DNA of 64,000 nt. Source: Prochlorococcus sp. AG-347-J06 (GTDB lineage Bacteria; Cyanobacteriota; Cyanobacteriia; PCC-6307; Cyanobiaceae). The DNA lies in contig QCBT01000002.1 in assembly GCA_003281525.1 (NCBI GenBank), forward strand, positions 62,001 through 126,000, in the 5' to 3' direction. The notes under the pieces were generated by a model that did not search any database, was not told where the DNA came from, and was given only the letters and a program-made list of their open reading frames with translations. A program made the translations under genes and the position numbers. This document shows positions 15,704 through 26,720 of this stretch, one piece after another. How positions within the stretch are numbered: position 1 is the first letter of the stretch; each line of letters starts with the position of its first letter.

Positions 15704-16984
15704 GTGAAAAATAATAATAACTTGCTTGAAGTTCCAAATATCAACTCAAAGGATGCAAAATTAAAGAAATTAATTTATGACGTGGATGAATCCTTATTTA
15801 ATGAGGATAACTATACTTACGAAAAATTCGAGCACCTTTGCGTGTGTAGTGGAGGTACAACTTCTAGCTGTGCAAAAAATGGTTTTACAACTCTTGATCT
15901 AAGAAAAAATCACAGCAAAATTCATCTAAATAAAAAAAACAATTTAGTAACAATTGGAGGTGGTGTAATAATGGGGGATCTATTAAATCATTTACAAAAA
16001 TATAATCGAAGTTTTCCAATTGGACTTTCTAAACTTCCTGGAGCAGGCTATATACTTACTGGTGGAGTAAGCCCGCTCAGTAGAACCTACGGATTAGCAA
16101 TTGATAATATTGAATCAATAAAAGGTTTCTTGGGTAATGGCACATTTATTTCTTTAAAAAAAAATCAAATAAATCCAGAAGAACAATTGATTTGGGAAGC
16201 AATTAAAGGCGCAGCACCCTTCTTTTCAATTATTACCGAAATAGAACTTAAGACTATCCAATCTAATTCAATTAAGGTTATTGAAGGATTTGTAAATCTA
16301 AATGAACTTACAGAAATAATAAGACTATCAGAGGAATTTCCAGAAAATATTAGTCTTCAATGGATTTATGCCCAAAAAATTTACATATATGTTTTTGCTG
16401 AACTCAAAAACAATTTAGAGGATAAAAGAACAGAAGAATGCCTAATGCTTCTAGACAAATTCCCTACTCTAGAAAAACAATTTTATGAAAACTTTAACAA
16501 AATAAATTTCTTCCCTAAGGAATTGAATTTATATGAGCTGAATGCAAATAACCATTCTGAGGTAATTAGTCTTCTTGGAGAAGATTTAAAAAATAATATT
16601 CCAATTTTCATAAAATGTTTGGATGAAATAATGGATAATAAACCTAATAATTCCTGTTACATTGCTTCTCAACAATTAGGTTGTAAAACTAAAAAGTTAA
16701 ATCATGGCTCAAGCTTTTTTGTTCATAGAAAAAGCACTTGGAAACCATGGATATATGCATCATGGAAAAAAAATGATCTTCAAGAAAAAGAAGTCGCTTT
16801 GGAATGGATTTATAAATCGTGGAGCAAGCTAAAAAAGTTTTATCCAAATATTCACTTAGCCCAATTGCATAATCATTTGAATTCTCATGATGAAGAAATT
16901 ACATTAGCCTTTGGAGATAGAATGAATGAATTAAAAACTTTAAAGAATATTTTTGACCCACAAGGTATTTTGCCTCCTTTATGA
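15704..16984 (+). CDS. FAD-binding (PCMH/berberine-type) oxidoreductase
   Basis: A 426-residue protein starting at GTG. It has the FAD_binding_4 pattern: CVCSGGTTSSCAKNGFTTLD, then NLVTIGGGVIMGDLLNHLQK, then the GAGYILTGGVSPLSRTYGL pyrophosphate loop. The C-terminus ends IFDPQGILPPL, the typical end of vanillyl-alcohol-oxidase and berberine-bridge relatives. Substrate unknown. It is divergent from cbiX with about 40 bases between likely starts, and is followed by a SulP transporter after 29 bases. Confidence 0.75.
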   Translation: MKNNNNLLEVPNINSKDAKLKKLIYDVDESLFNEDNYTYEKFEHLCVCSGGTTSSCAKNGFTTLDLRKNHSKIHLNKKNNLVTIGGGVIMGDLLNHLQKYNRSFPIGLSKLPGAGYILTGGVSPLSRTYGLAIDNIESIKGFLGNGTFISLKKNQINPEEQLIWEAIKGAAPFFSIITEIELKTIQSNSIKVIEGFVNLNELTEIIRLSEEFPENISLQWIYAQKIYIYVFAELKNNLEDKRTEECLMLLDKFPTLEKQFYENFNKINFFPKELNLYELNANNHSEVISLLGEDLKNNIPIFIKCLDEIMDNKPNNSCYIASQQLGCKTKKLNHGSSFFVHRKSTWKPWIYASWKKNDLQEKEVALEWIYKSWSKLKKFYPNIHLAQLHNHLNSHDEEITLAFGDRMNELKTLKNIFDPQGILPPL

Positions 16985-17013
16985 GGTAACTTCTTAATTG
17001 TAGGAAACTTAAA

Positions 17014-18579
17014 ATGTCAAATTTCTCAAGATATTTATCTAAAAATTGGTTAGATGATCCAAAGTCAAATATTCTCTCAGGCTTAGTTGTTGCTTTTGCA
17101 ATGATCCCAGAAGCAATTGCTTTTTCAGGTATAGCTGGTGTAGATCCTAAAGTTGGCCTTTTTGGTGCATTTTGCTTATCTATAACAATTGCGATTGTTG
17201 GAGGAAGAAGGGGGATGATCACTTCAGCTACAGGTTCAACAGCTCTTTTGATGACTGGACTTGTTGCTTATGGAGAATCACAAGCTCCTGGATTAGGAGT
17301 CTCATATCTTATTGCAGCTGGAATATTAACTGGAATTTTCCAAATTCTTTGGGGATATTTAAGACTTGCCTACCAAATGCGATTCGTGCCAACGGGAGTA
17401 TTAAGTGGATTCGTAAATGCACTGGCGCTTTTAATATTTCAGGCACAACTACCTCAGTTAGGAATAGGTATTAAAGAATCAAAAGGATTAATTGAACAAA
17501 CTTTGAGTCAGTATCCAGTTAACTCTCAGATCCCAGTAGTTTGGATTCTTGTAATCCTAGGATTAATAATTATCTATGGGCTTCCAAAAATCACAAAAGT
17601 AGTCCCATCTCAACTTATCGCGATAATTGTAATTACTCTCATAAGCATATTCTTGAATCTAGATGTCCCAACAGTTAGCGATTTGGGTAAATTACCTGAT
17701 GGATTACCGAGTATTTCTCTTCCTTTTGGATCAATAGAAAATGGGAAAGTACCTTTTAGTCTTGAAACATTAGGAATTATTTTACCGACTTCACTTGCAA
17801 TATCTCTCGTGGGGTTAATGGAAACCTTTTTAACTCAAGACATTTTAGACGATGTAACTGATACAAGTTCTAATAAAAATAAAGAAGCAAGAGGACAGGG
17901 AATCGCAAATATTGTGGCATCCTTATTTGGTGGCATGGCAGGATGTGCCTTAGTTGGGCAATCTGTTATGAATACTGAAAATGGTGGTAAATCTAGATTA
18001 TCAACTCTCTCCTCAGGTATATCTCTACTAATTATGATTATCCTCTTGAAGTCTTGGATTGGAGCAATACCAATGGCTGCTTTAGTAGCAATCATGATAA
18101 CGATCGCGATAAGTACAGCAGATATAAATGGATTAAAAAATATTAGAAAGATACCTAAAAGTGATACTGCAGTAATGCTTATGACTTTTGCGGTTACAAT
18201 GCTGACAAAACCTCATAATCTTGCACTTGGAGTTATTGCTGGAGTTGCATTAGCTGCAATCCTTTTCAGCAGAAAAGTCGCAAAAGTTATAACTGTCTCA
18301 AGAGCTAAAGAAAATAATTTGACTACCTACAAAGTAAAAGGACAATTATTTTTTGTAAGTAAAATTTATTTCTTACAAGGATTTGATATTCATGAACATC
18401 CAGAAAATATTGTAATTGATATGTCTTTAGCTCATATTTGGGATCAAAGTGGCGTTGTTGCTCTTGAGCAAATTATTAGAAAGTTCCAGAATGGTGGTTC
18501 TAAAGTTGAAATTGTAGGATTAAATAAAGAAAGTCTTAACTTATTTGAAAGACTAGGTGGTATGGAAAGCGCTCATTAA
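17014..18579 (+). CDS. SulP family anion transporter with STAS domain
   Basis: A 521-residue membrane protein. After a short N-terminus, the sulfate-transporter signature region (ILSGLVVAFAMIPEAIAFSG) begins about 10-12 transmembrane helices, followed by a cytoplasmic STAS domain (IVIDMSLAHIWDQSGVVALE, then VEIVGLNKESLNLFERLGG). Relatives carry sulfate, bicarbonate or other anions; BicA is in this family, but specificity cannot be called from sequence alone. It ends five bases before the convergent metA. Confidence 0.9.
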   Translation: MSNFSRYLSKNWLDDPKSNILSGLVVAFAMIPEAIAFSGIAGVDPKVGLFGAFCLSITIAIVGGRRGMITSATGSTALLMTGLVAYGESQAPGLGVSYLIAAGILTGIFQILWGYLRLAYQMRFVPTGVLSGFVNALALLIFQAQLPQLGIGIKESKGLIEQTLSQYPVNSQIPVVWILVILGLIIIYGLPKITKVVPSQLIAIIVITLISIFLNLDVPTVSDLGKLPDGLPSISLPFGSIENGKVPFSLETLGIILPTSLAISLVGLMETFLTQDILDDVTDTSSNKNKEARGQGIANIVASLFGGMAGCALVGQSVMNTENGGKSRLSTLSSGISLLIMIILLKSWIGAIPMAALVAIMITIAISTADINGLKNIRKIPKSDTAVMLMTFAVTMLTKPHNLALGVIAGVALAAILFSRKVAKVITVSRAKENNLTTYKVKGQLFFVSKIYFLQGFDIHEHPENIVIDMSLAHIWDQSGVVALEQIIRKFQNGGSKVEIVGLNKESLNLFERLGGMESAH

Positions 18580-18584
18580 AAAAG

Positions 18585-19475
18585 TTAATTAAGACTAACT
18601 TGTTGATAACAGAACCAAAGCCATTGTTGAAAAAGCAAATTCCTATGAGACCTCCAAGCTGTTTTTGAACCATTTGGATCAAAATTTTTAGGAGGAGGAA
18701 CATCTCCCTTTTCTTTGTCTCTTTCAATTTCACTAATAATTCTATGCACCGTATATTCAGGATGACCTAAATGCATAAGTTGTTTTTGATCATTAGATTC
18801 AAATATTGTATATCCAACGTTTTCTCCATAAGCCAACAAATTCAATTTACCTTCTTTTTGGGCTTTCTCCATTTCCAAATCAGGTAATCCAGCAAATCTA
18901 CTTTGAGGACAAATAAATTCATCATCTTGTGTACCCATCAAAGGGTGTCCAGGAACAAGACTTCTTAAAGGGAATACCCCAAATAATTTCCTATCAAAAA
19001 CTTTCTTATCGACCCCTGCCAAATAAGCCAGTGCAAAGCCAGCCCAACATAATCCAAGAGTACTCGCACAAGAATTTCTGGCTTCATTTACAATTTTCAC
19101 AAATTCGTCCCAATACTTAACCTCCTCAAAGGCTAGGTGTTCAATAGGGGCTCCAGTAATAATGATTCCATCTAACGGTTCTGGATTATTTGCTTCTTCC
19201 CAAGTAATGTATAGATTATTCAGATGATTTAGATCCCATGTTTTATAAGAGTGAGTTTTAAGCTTTATCCAAACTGGCTCAATTTGAAGGGGAGATAAAC
19301 CAAGTGGATGTAGCAAGTTAAATTCATACTGCTTGCCTAGAGGCATGATATTTAAAATGCCAATCCTAAGAGGACGTATATCCTGTCTTTTTGCCAATTC
19401 TGGTTCGATCCAAGATATATGATTTTTCTCAACATCACTAATCTTGTGATAGTTACTAGGAATTATTAAAGCCAA
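18585..19475 (-). CDS. metA: homoserine O-acyltransferase (MetA type)
   Basis: Activates homoserine with acetyl- or succinyl-CoA as the first committed step of methionine synthesis. The 296 residues show the class I glutamine-amidotransferase-like fold of MetA: GIIITGAPIEHLAFEEVKYW, the catalytic Cys in TLGLCWAGFALAYLAG, and the late LGHPEYTVHR with the active-site His and Glu. MetA proteins in many bacteria use acetyl-CoA, which would fit the adjacent MetY. It lies 13 bases downstream of metY and is almost certainly co-transcribed. Confidence 0.93.
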   Translation of the reverse strand: MALIIPSNYHKISDVEKNHISWIEPELAKRQDIRPLRIGILNIMPLGKQYEFNLLHPLGLSPLQIEPVWIKLKTHSYKTWDLNHLNNLYITWEEANNPEPLDGIIITGAPIEHLAFEEVKYWDEFVKIVNEARNSCASTLGLCWAGFALAYLAGVDKKVFDRKLFGVFPLRSLVPGHPLMGTQDDEFICPQSRFAGLPDLEMEKAQKEGKLNLLAYGENVGYTIFESNDQKQLMHLGHPEYTVHRIISEIERDKEKGDVPPPKNFDPNGSKTAWRSHRNLLFQQWLWFCYQQVSLN

Positions 19476-19488
19476 TAAATCTCCTTTC

Positions 19489-20832
<1,344 letters not shown>

Positions 20833-20888
20833 CTATTATCTATTTAACTTAGAAAAGTCCAAAAAAAAAACAAAAAAAAGATAAATAT

Positions 20889-21590
20889 TTATAAATCCTT
20901 TTTTAATGAGGGGTAATTATCATTCATATATTTACTCAAATCCTCTTTTATCGCAGATCTGAGTTTCTCAATATTTGCAGATTCAATTATTGGAAAAGTT
21001 TTATTAGCCTCAGGATCTTTTTCAGTAATTGATTTCCAATTCTTACCAACATCTTTTTCAGAGTTGTTTAAAACTTCATCAAAGTTGAAAACCTTGTCAT
21101 TACTTTTAGCATCAAATTCGCTAAAAGCTTTATTTATAAGCTCTTTTCTATTTTCGAATAGATTCTTAGCTTTTAAAGTATCTGGAAGACCCATAACTGG
21201 CTGTAATTCCTTAAGAAGTTTTATTTCCTCTTCAATTAAGAGTGTCCAAACACCATATTTATTTTTTGGAAGATTAGAATTACTAAAAATATTAATTTCA
21301 TCGAGGTAAAAATTTAACCATAGATAATAAGATTTTTCTTCAATAGTTTTTTTAACGGATATCTTTTTATTTTGGATCTTTGGGAGTAACTTTTCTGCCT
21401 TCTTTAAAAACTGTCTGTCTTCTCTTTCTAAATTTATTAATCCCCATCTTTGACTGTAGTCCCATAAATCTTCGTATCTTGTTAAGTCTTCTTGATTCCA
21501 ACCAAGAGCTTTAAGTTCATGAGAACGATGAGTTAATTCCTTTTTCAAAAAAAACCTTTTAAACCATAATAATTCTAACCCTGCAATCAA
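20889..21590 (-). CDS. conserved hypothetical protein, 233 aa
   Basis: A charged, mostly helical protein beginning MIAGLELLWFKRFFLKKELT, with a short hydrophobic start and a WNQEDLTRYEDLWDYSQRWG stretch. The middle holds LWLNFYLDEINIF, and the rest is Lys/Glu/Asn-rich. No enzyme motif or full membrane helix is evident. It is upstream of metY on the same strand with a 71-base poly-A-rich gap. I do not recognise the family. Confidence 0.55.
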   Translation of the reverse strand: MIAGLELLWFKRFFLKKELTHRSHELKALGWNQEDLTRYEDLWDYSQRWGLINLEREDRQFLKKAEKLLPKIQNKKISVKKTIEEKSYYLWLNFYLDEINIFSNSNLPKNKYGVWTLLIEEEIKLLKELQPVMGLPDTLKAKNLFENRKELINKAFSEFDAKSNDKVFNFDEVLNNSEKDVGKNWKSITEKDPEANKTFPIIESANIEKLRSAIKEDLSKYMNDNYPSLKKDL

Positions 21591-21640
21591 GATTAGTAAA
21601 TAAATTAAGAACTTTGCTTTCTAGCAAATTAGAAAAATAA

Positions 21641-23149
21641 TCAATTATTAAAATATTTATTAATAATTTTCAGTACATTGATATAACTAGGATTTTTTTT
21701 AGAAATTTGATTACTATATTTATATGTTTTAAGGGCGTTTTGCTCTTTGTCAATAAATAATTTCTTATAAAAGTTTTCAATATCATCAAAAAGATAATCT
21801 CCTTTTAATTTTTCATTTAGTTCGAAAGATAATTCAGATTTCACAGATTCTTGGCAAAAATTAGTGATTTCTTCTGAACTAATTAAAACCTTATAAATTT
21901 CTTTTTTTTCTTCTGAATTAGCATTAAAGCATAAATAAATCAGATTAATCATTGAACAATTGTTATTTTTAATTTCGAATTCTTTATAAATGTCTGGCCA
22001 AAATTTTAAAGATTTTAGACCTTCTAAACCTCCTTGACTGAGAGAGTATTTATTACACCAATTTACAAATTCTGAGACATCTTTTGGACATCTGTTGAGT
22101 TGCAAAAGCATATCTGATAAAACTTGTCCTGCTTGAAAATTCCGTGTTGGTTTTCCTTCAGTTGGTAGAGTCATACTCCCTAAGACATCAGCCTTAACGG
22201 CATTTAATTGAGAAAAAGTATAATCTCCTTTTTCACAAAATTTATCATTAATTATTTCCCTTGCACTAATTATTTCTTCACCATAACCAAGTTCTTTTAA
22301 TGAAAGATATTTATTCTCTAATTTATTTTCTTTTCTAACTTTTATTGATACTGATGCGGCCTGATCTAAACATTGAGTTAACAAAATTGTATTAATGGTA
22401 GGAAGCATTCCTGGCTTATCGGAATGAAAGTTATTTACAAAACCTGTAAATATTGATGAGATATTTTTTATTGATTTTATATATTGACATTCAATATTGT
22501 GAACTCCAGGAGAAACTTGAATTTTCGGTGATAATTGATTCAAAATGCGTGCACCTATTAATGCTGTTAGTGCATCAGGATGGCAGAAATTTGCAGTAAA
22601 ACTATCATTAGGATTTCGTAAAGCTCCGTGACGATGAAATCCTGTAAAAAAAGCTAAATTTGGATATTTATTACAAAGAATAAAAGGGGTTTTATTTTTA
22701 TTATCAATACAAAAAGAACCGACTAGACAGCCAAGAACCACATTTTCTCTTTTTAAATTTTTTCTGAGTTCTAAAGCATTTTTAACATCATCTTGTATGT
22801 GATTACTATTTGAAGCAAGAATAACCATCTCACATTTCAAGAGAAGATCTTTTAGATCAAAAGACTTTATTTTTCCCTCTGAAGAATAATTTCCCATTCT
22901 CTTAATCTTTTCAATAATCTCATTATCCATATCAGAAATAACATCATTTGAGAAAGCACCTAACAAATCTCTATCTTCCCTAGGAGCCAAGAGAATATTA
23001 TTTGATTTTCCATGCATAGCACAGTTGTATGCTAGTGATGCAGGATATAAACCAACACTGTAAAATCCAACTTTGCTATTCTCTATATCTTCAATCAATG
23101 AATAAAAATATTTTTCATCTTTGATGTTTTCTACGAAATTATTCTTCAT
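21641..23149 (-). CDS. NAD(P)-binding dehydrogenase-like protein of unknown role, 502 aa
   Basis: The N-terminus has a dinucleotide-binding fold with a degenerate glycine pattern (VGFYSVGLYPASLAYNCAMHG), followed by ILLAPREDRDLLG and a MVILASNSNHIQDDV strand like those of glycerol-3-phosphate or 6-phosphogluconate dehydrogenases and opine dehydrogenases. Further conserved-looking blocks are FFTGFHRHGALRNPNDS, FCHPDALTALIGARIL and LGSMTLPTEGKPTRNFQAGQ. The last 150 residues are low-complexity helical. It is divergent from the glucosylglycerol-phosphate phosphatase gene, so a link to compatible-solute metabolism is conceivable but not shown. Confidence 0.5.
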   Translation of the reverse strand: MKNNFVENIKDEKYFYSLIEDIENSKVGFYSVGLYPASLAYNCAMHGKSNNILLAPREDRDLLGAFSNDVISDMDNEIIEKIKRMGNYSSEGKIKSFDLKDLLLKCEMVILASNSNHIQDDVKNALELRKNLKRENVVLGCLVGSFCIDNKNKTPFILCNKYPNLAFFTGFHRHGALRNPNDSFTANFCHPDALTALIGARILNQLSPKIQVSPGVHNIECQYIKSIKNISSIFTGFVNNFHSDKPGMLPTINTILLTQCLDQAASVSIKVRKENKLENKYLSLKELGYGEEIISAREIINDKFCEKGDYTFSQLNAVKADVLGSMTLPTEGKPTRNFQAGQVLSDMLLQLNRCPKDVSEFVNWCNKYSLSQGGLEGLKSLKFWPDIYKEFEIKNNNCSMINLIYLCFNANSEEKKEIYKVLISSEEITNFCQESVKSELSFELNEKLKGDYLFDDIENFYKKLFIDKEQNALKTYKYSNQISKKNPSYINVLKIINKYFNN

Positions 23150-23309
23150 TTTTGGAAACTCTTGATAATTTTTTTAATTTCTTACCCATACCAACATTTT
23201 TCTACATTAAAGCAATTTTTGACCATAGCAAATTATTTATTGAAAATATTGAGTTTTTTAATTTATAATTTCTGAGAAAGTAGAAATTAAAAGAAAAATA
23301 ATTATAAAT

Positions 23310-24530
23310 ATGGAATATATGGCTAGTAATTTAAATGAACAAAAACAATTAATTTCTTCTAAAAATATCTTATTTATTCAAGACATTGACGGAGTTTGTA
23401 TCCCTTTAGTTAAAGATCCAATGACTAGAGAATTAGAATCAAAATATATCTATGCAGTAAAAGAATTTGGCGAGGAATTCTTTGTATTAACTTGCGGGGA
23501 ACATGAAGGTCCAAGAGGAGTTAACAGAATAATAGAGAGGAGTTTAAGGAGCACTACTGAGCCTAAAAACAAAGAACTATATTTAAGAGGTTTAGCTGCC
23601 TGTGGAGTAGAGTATCAAGACAACAATGGTGAAATAAGTTTTGAAGGAGTCTCAGAAAAAGAACTAAATTTTTTATCAAAAGTACCTAGTTTAATAAGAC
23701 CAAAATTTAATTTCATAGTTAAGAATATTTTTCCTGAACTTAGCCAAGAAGATATCAATTTTCACGCGGTAAAATCAATTTGTGAAACACGATTCTCGCC
23801 AACGATAAATTTCAATAGTCTATTTGATTTAGTTCATGAAGATTCTGATAAAAGAAAGCTTATTCAAATTAGTTTTGAAAAAATGATGAATGAAATCATT
23901 TTAAAAGCCGAATCTGAAGGCCTCAAAAACTCATTTTTCCTTCATATTTCACCAAATTTAGGTAATAAAAATGGTAGAGAAACAATTAAACTTTCTTCTC
24001 AAGATGATATTGGATCAACAGACATACAATTACTTATTAAAGGAGCAGTTAAAGATTCTGGAGTTTTATTTCTTTTAAATAAATTTATTGAAGATAAAAC
24101 TGGTAAAGCTCCTTTTGGAAGAGATTTTAATTTTAGAAACTCTCCAAATTCTGTTACGGAAAAAATTGATTTATGCAAAAGAACTATTCAAAAAGAAGAT
24201 ATGCCTTTGATTGTTGGAGTTGGTGACACAGTCACATCAAAAAAAAATAATGATGAAAAAAGTTATTCAAGAGGAGGAAGTGACAGGTCATTTCTAGAAT
24301 TAATACAAATATTAGGTAATGAATATGGGATTAAGAATAAAATAATTTTTGTAGATAGTAGTTCTGGTGAAGTTGAAAGACCCTCTACAAAAAAAACTGG
24401 TTTAATAGGTATAAGTGATGTTCATGACAATTTAAAATTTGACATAGTTTTTAAAAATGGTCCCAAAGAATACATAAGTTGGTTTATTGAACTTGCTAGT
24501 AAGAGATCAAACTTTAAAAAAAATAGTTGA
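23310..24530 (+). CDS. stpA: glucosylglycerol 3-phosphatase
   Basis: Dephosphorylates glucosylglycerol 3-phosphate, the last step in making the osmolyte glucosylglycerol. The 406 residues align well in my memory with Synechocystis StpA/GgpP: the HAD motif IQDIDGVCIPLVKDP, then VLTCGEHEGPRGV, SFFLHISPNLG, LIVGVGDTVTS and SRGGSDRSFLELIQILG. Start choices are ATG 23310 or the in-frame ATG at 23319. No ggpS is in this window; in Prochlorococcus a related phosphate ester such as glucosylglycerate phosphate might be the real substrate. Confidence 0.85.
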   Translation: MEYMASNLNEQKQLISSKNILFIQDIDGVCIPLVKDPMTRELESKYIYAVKEFGEEFFVLTCGEHEGPRGVNRIIERSLRSTTEPKNKELYLRGLAACGVEYQDNNGEISFEGVSEKELNFLSKVPSLIRPKFNFIVKNIFPELSQEDINFHAVKSICETRFSPTINFNSLFDLVHEDSDKRKLIQISFEKMMNEIILKAESEGLKNSFFLHISPNLGNKNGRETIKLSSQDDIGSTDIQLLIKGAVKDSGVLFLLNKFIEDKTGKAPFGRDFNFRNSPNSVTEKIDLCKRTIQKEDMPLIVGVGDTVTSKKNNDEKSYSRGGSDRSFLELIQILGNEYGIKNKIIFVDSSSGEVERPSTKKTGLIGISDVHDNLKFDIVFKNGPKEYISWFIELASKRSNFKKNS

Positions 24531-24570
24531 CTTTTAAATTTTCGAATGACAATTTATAAATAATAGATTT

Positions 24571-25503
24571 ATGAAAGAAAAATTCCCCCCAATATATAAA
24601 GAACCTATAGAAACATTGCAAATTAACATAGGTTATAAATGCAATCAGGCTTGCAAGCATTGTCATGTCGATTCGAGTCCCATAAGGACTGAAAAGATGT
24701 CCAGTGAAATGATATCTCTTATTCCAAAGATAATTGAAAAATACAAAATCAAGACTTTAGATATTACAGGTGGTGCGCCGGAACTTCACCCAGAATTTAA
24801 AAACCTAATAACCAGTTTGAGCACTAAACAAATTGATATTATTGACAGGTGCAATTTGACAATTTTCTTTGAAGAAGGTTATGAAGATCTTCCTCAATTT
24901 CTTGCAAAGAATAAAGTGATAGTTACTGCTTCGCTACCGTGTTATGAAAAAAATAATGTTGATTTTCAAAGGGGTTTTGGGGTTTTTGAAAAAAGTATTA
25001 ATGCCATAAAAATTCTTAATGATTTAGGCTATGGGAAAAAAGAAAATGGATTACAATTAAACCTTGTTTACAATCCTGTAAGCCCAATTCTTCCTCCTTC
25101 TCAGGAAATATTGGAGAAGGATTATAAAAAAATACTATTCGAAAAATACAATATTGTTTTTAATAATTTATACACAATAACTAATATGCCGATAAATAGA
25201 TATGAAGAATCTCTTAGAAGAGAAGGGAAACTAGAGACTTATTACAAATTACTAAAAGAAAATTTTAATGAAAAGAATTTAGAAAATCTTATGTGTAAAA
25301 AGACAATTAGCGTAAATTGGTTAGGAGAAATTTATGATTGTGACTTTAACCAACAAATAAATTTCCGAGAGGATAAAGGACCAAAGACACTTTTTGATCT
25401 ATTGGATGAATCATTTACTTTTGACTACGGGGTAGCGGTAAAAGAACATTGTTTTGCTTGCACTGCAGGGGCTGGGTCAAGTTGTGGAGGGTCTTTAAGT
25501 TAA
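24571..25503 (+). CDS. arsS: arsenosugar biosynthesis radical SAM protein ArsS-like
   Basis: A 310-residue radical SAM enzyme. The cluster motif is CNQACKHCHVD (CxxxCxxC), followed by TLDITGGAPELHPEF. The C-terminal Cys-rich tail CFACTAGAGSSCGGSL is the diagnostic end of the ArsS family, together with CDFNQQ. In the described pathway ArsS joins a 5'-deoxyadenosyl group to methylated arsenic. It follows stpA by 40 bases on the same strand and is convergent with the Fur-family gene. Confidence 0.9.
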   Translation: MKEKFPPIYKEPIETLQINIGYKCNQACKHCHVDSSPIRTEKMSSEMISLIPKIIEKYKIKTLDITGGAPELHPEFKNLITSLSTKQIDIIDRCNLTIFFEEGYEDLPQFLAKNKVIVTASLPCYEKNNVDFQRGFGVFEKSINAIKILNDLGYGKKENGLQLNLVYNPVSPILPPSQEILEKDYKKILFEKYNIVFNNLYTITNMPINRYEESLRREGKLETYYKLLKENFNEKNLENLMCKKTISVNWLGEIYDCDFNQQINFREDKGPKTLFDLLDESFTFDYGVAVKEHCFACTAGAGSSCGGSLS

Positions 25504-25509
25504 AACCTA

Positions 25510-25962
25510 CTAAATGCAATTAGGACAAATAGCTCTTACATTTAAAGAGGATTCAATTAGTTTAAAACCATTAACTTTTGCTGCAACTTTGCCTGCTTCT
25601 AAAACTTCTTCATTTTCGAATTCTTCTGTTCTTCCACACCTAATACAAATCAAATGATGATGGTCCGGTGTGTCGTTACTAAGCAATTCATATCTGTGTC
25701 CACCCTCACTGAGTTCTAATTCATGAAGCAAACCCATTTGTACTAAAAGTCTTAAAGTTCTATAAATTGTTGCTAGTGAAACTTTGGAGCTTGTTTTAAC
25801 TAACTTTTCATGAACCTCTTCAGCACTAAGATGCTTCCCAGAGCCAATATTTTCAAATAAATTAAGAACTTTTAGCCTCTGAGGAGTTAACCTCTTCCCA
25901 TCTTTATGTAATCCATCACCAAGAGGAGATGTGATGACTTTGTATTGAGAGGATAATGACAA
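25510..25962 (-). CDS. Fur-family metalloregulator
   Basis: A 150-residue transcriptional repressor. The N-terminal winged helix contains RLTPQRLKVLNLFENIG and SLATIYRTLRLLVQMGLL; the C-terminal dimerisation domain has the HHH metal site DHHHLICIRCG and a second Cys pair CPNC, giving the structural zinc site. It could be Fur, Zur or PerR; the sequence alone does not settle it. The nearest metal-handling gene in the window is the distant MntCAB operon. Confidence 0.88.
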   Translation of the reverse strand: MSLSSQYKVITSPLGDGLHKDGKRLTPQRLKVLNLFENIGSGKHLSAEEVHEKLVKTSSKVSLATIYRTLRLLVQMGLLHELELSEGGHRYELLSNDTPDHHHLICIRCGRTEEFENEEVLEAGKVAAKVNGFKLIESSLNVRAICPNCI

Positions 25963-26081
25963 AATTAACCCATGGCTATTCTCAATAATAACTCTAGATG
26001 AGAGTAAAACAACTTATTGATTTAAAATGTTTACTAAAGTTCTTCAAAATATTATGTTGAATGTATCTTTATATATAAATA

Positions 26082-26648
26082 ATGAATGCTCAAGAAATCT
26101 CTTCTGATAAATTATCATCGAAAGTAAACGCCTTGATAATTATTGATATTCAGGAAAAAATAATAAGGCCAATTTTTAATAAGGATTCAATAATCAAAAA
26201 CATTAAAAAGCTAATAAATGCTTACCAAATTTTAGAAGAAAACATATTTATATCTGAACAGAATCCACTCAAATTGGGAGAAACGATCCCTGAATTATTA
26301 CCCAAAGCTCGATTTAAAAAGATTGAAAAGATGGTATTTAGCTTAGCTAATATAAAAGATTTTTTAAATGAACTTAAAAATAAGAAAATCAGTAATTTGA
26401 TAGTTTGTGGGATCGAAACGCATATTTGTATTCAACAAACTGCCTTAGATTGTTTACAAAAAGGATTTGAAGTTATTCTCATATCAGATGCCATGGGAAG
26501 TCGAAATAGAGTAGATCATGAAATAGCATTACAAAGAATGAATCAGAGTGGGGCGATCTTAACAACAACTGAATCAATAATTTTTGAATTATGCAAAACT
26601 GCGGATAGAAAAGAATTTAAAGAAATTAGAAACATAATAATGAGTTAA
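26082..26648 (+). CDS. isochorismatase-like cysteine hydrolase
   Basis: A 188-residue hydrolase of the isochorismatase/nicotinamidase fold. The triad positions appear as Asp in ALIIIDIQEKI, a Lys in the central strand (KKIEKMVFS) and the nucleophilic Cys in VCGIETHICIQQTALDCLQK. Relatives act on amides such as nicotinamide or ureidoacrylate; the substrate here is unknown. It stands divergent from the Fur-family gene and upstream of the MscS channel. Confidence 0.82.
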   Translation: MNAQEISSDKLSSKVNALIIIDIQEKIIRPIFNKDSIIKNIKKLINAYQILEENIFISEQNPLKLGETIPELLPKARFKKIEKMVFSLANIKDFLNELKNKKISNLIVCGIETHICIQQTALDCLQKGFEVILISDAMGSRNRVDHEIALQRMNQSGAILTTTESIIFELCKTADRKEFKEIRNIIMS

Positions 26649-26720
26649 AGAAAAATAAAGACTGGTTTGTTGTTTAGAGATAATTTAAAATTTTGTTAGA
26701 GATAAATTTTTAGGGTTTAT

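Noticed and set aside
17172-17474. 100-residue + strand ORF inside the SulP gene
   Set aside because: Alternate-frame shadow of the transporter; Trp/Asn/Ser-rich translation without a domain.
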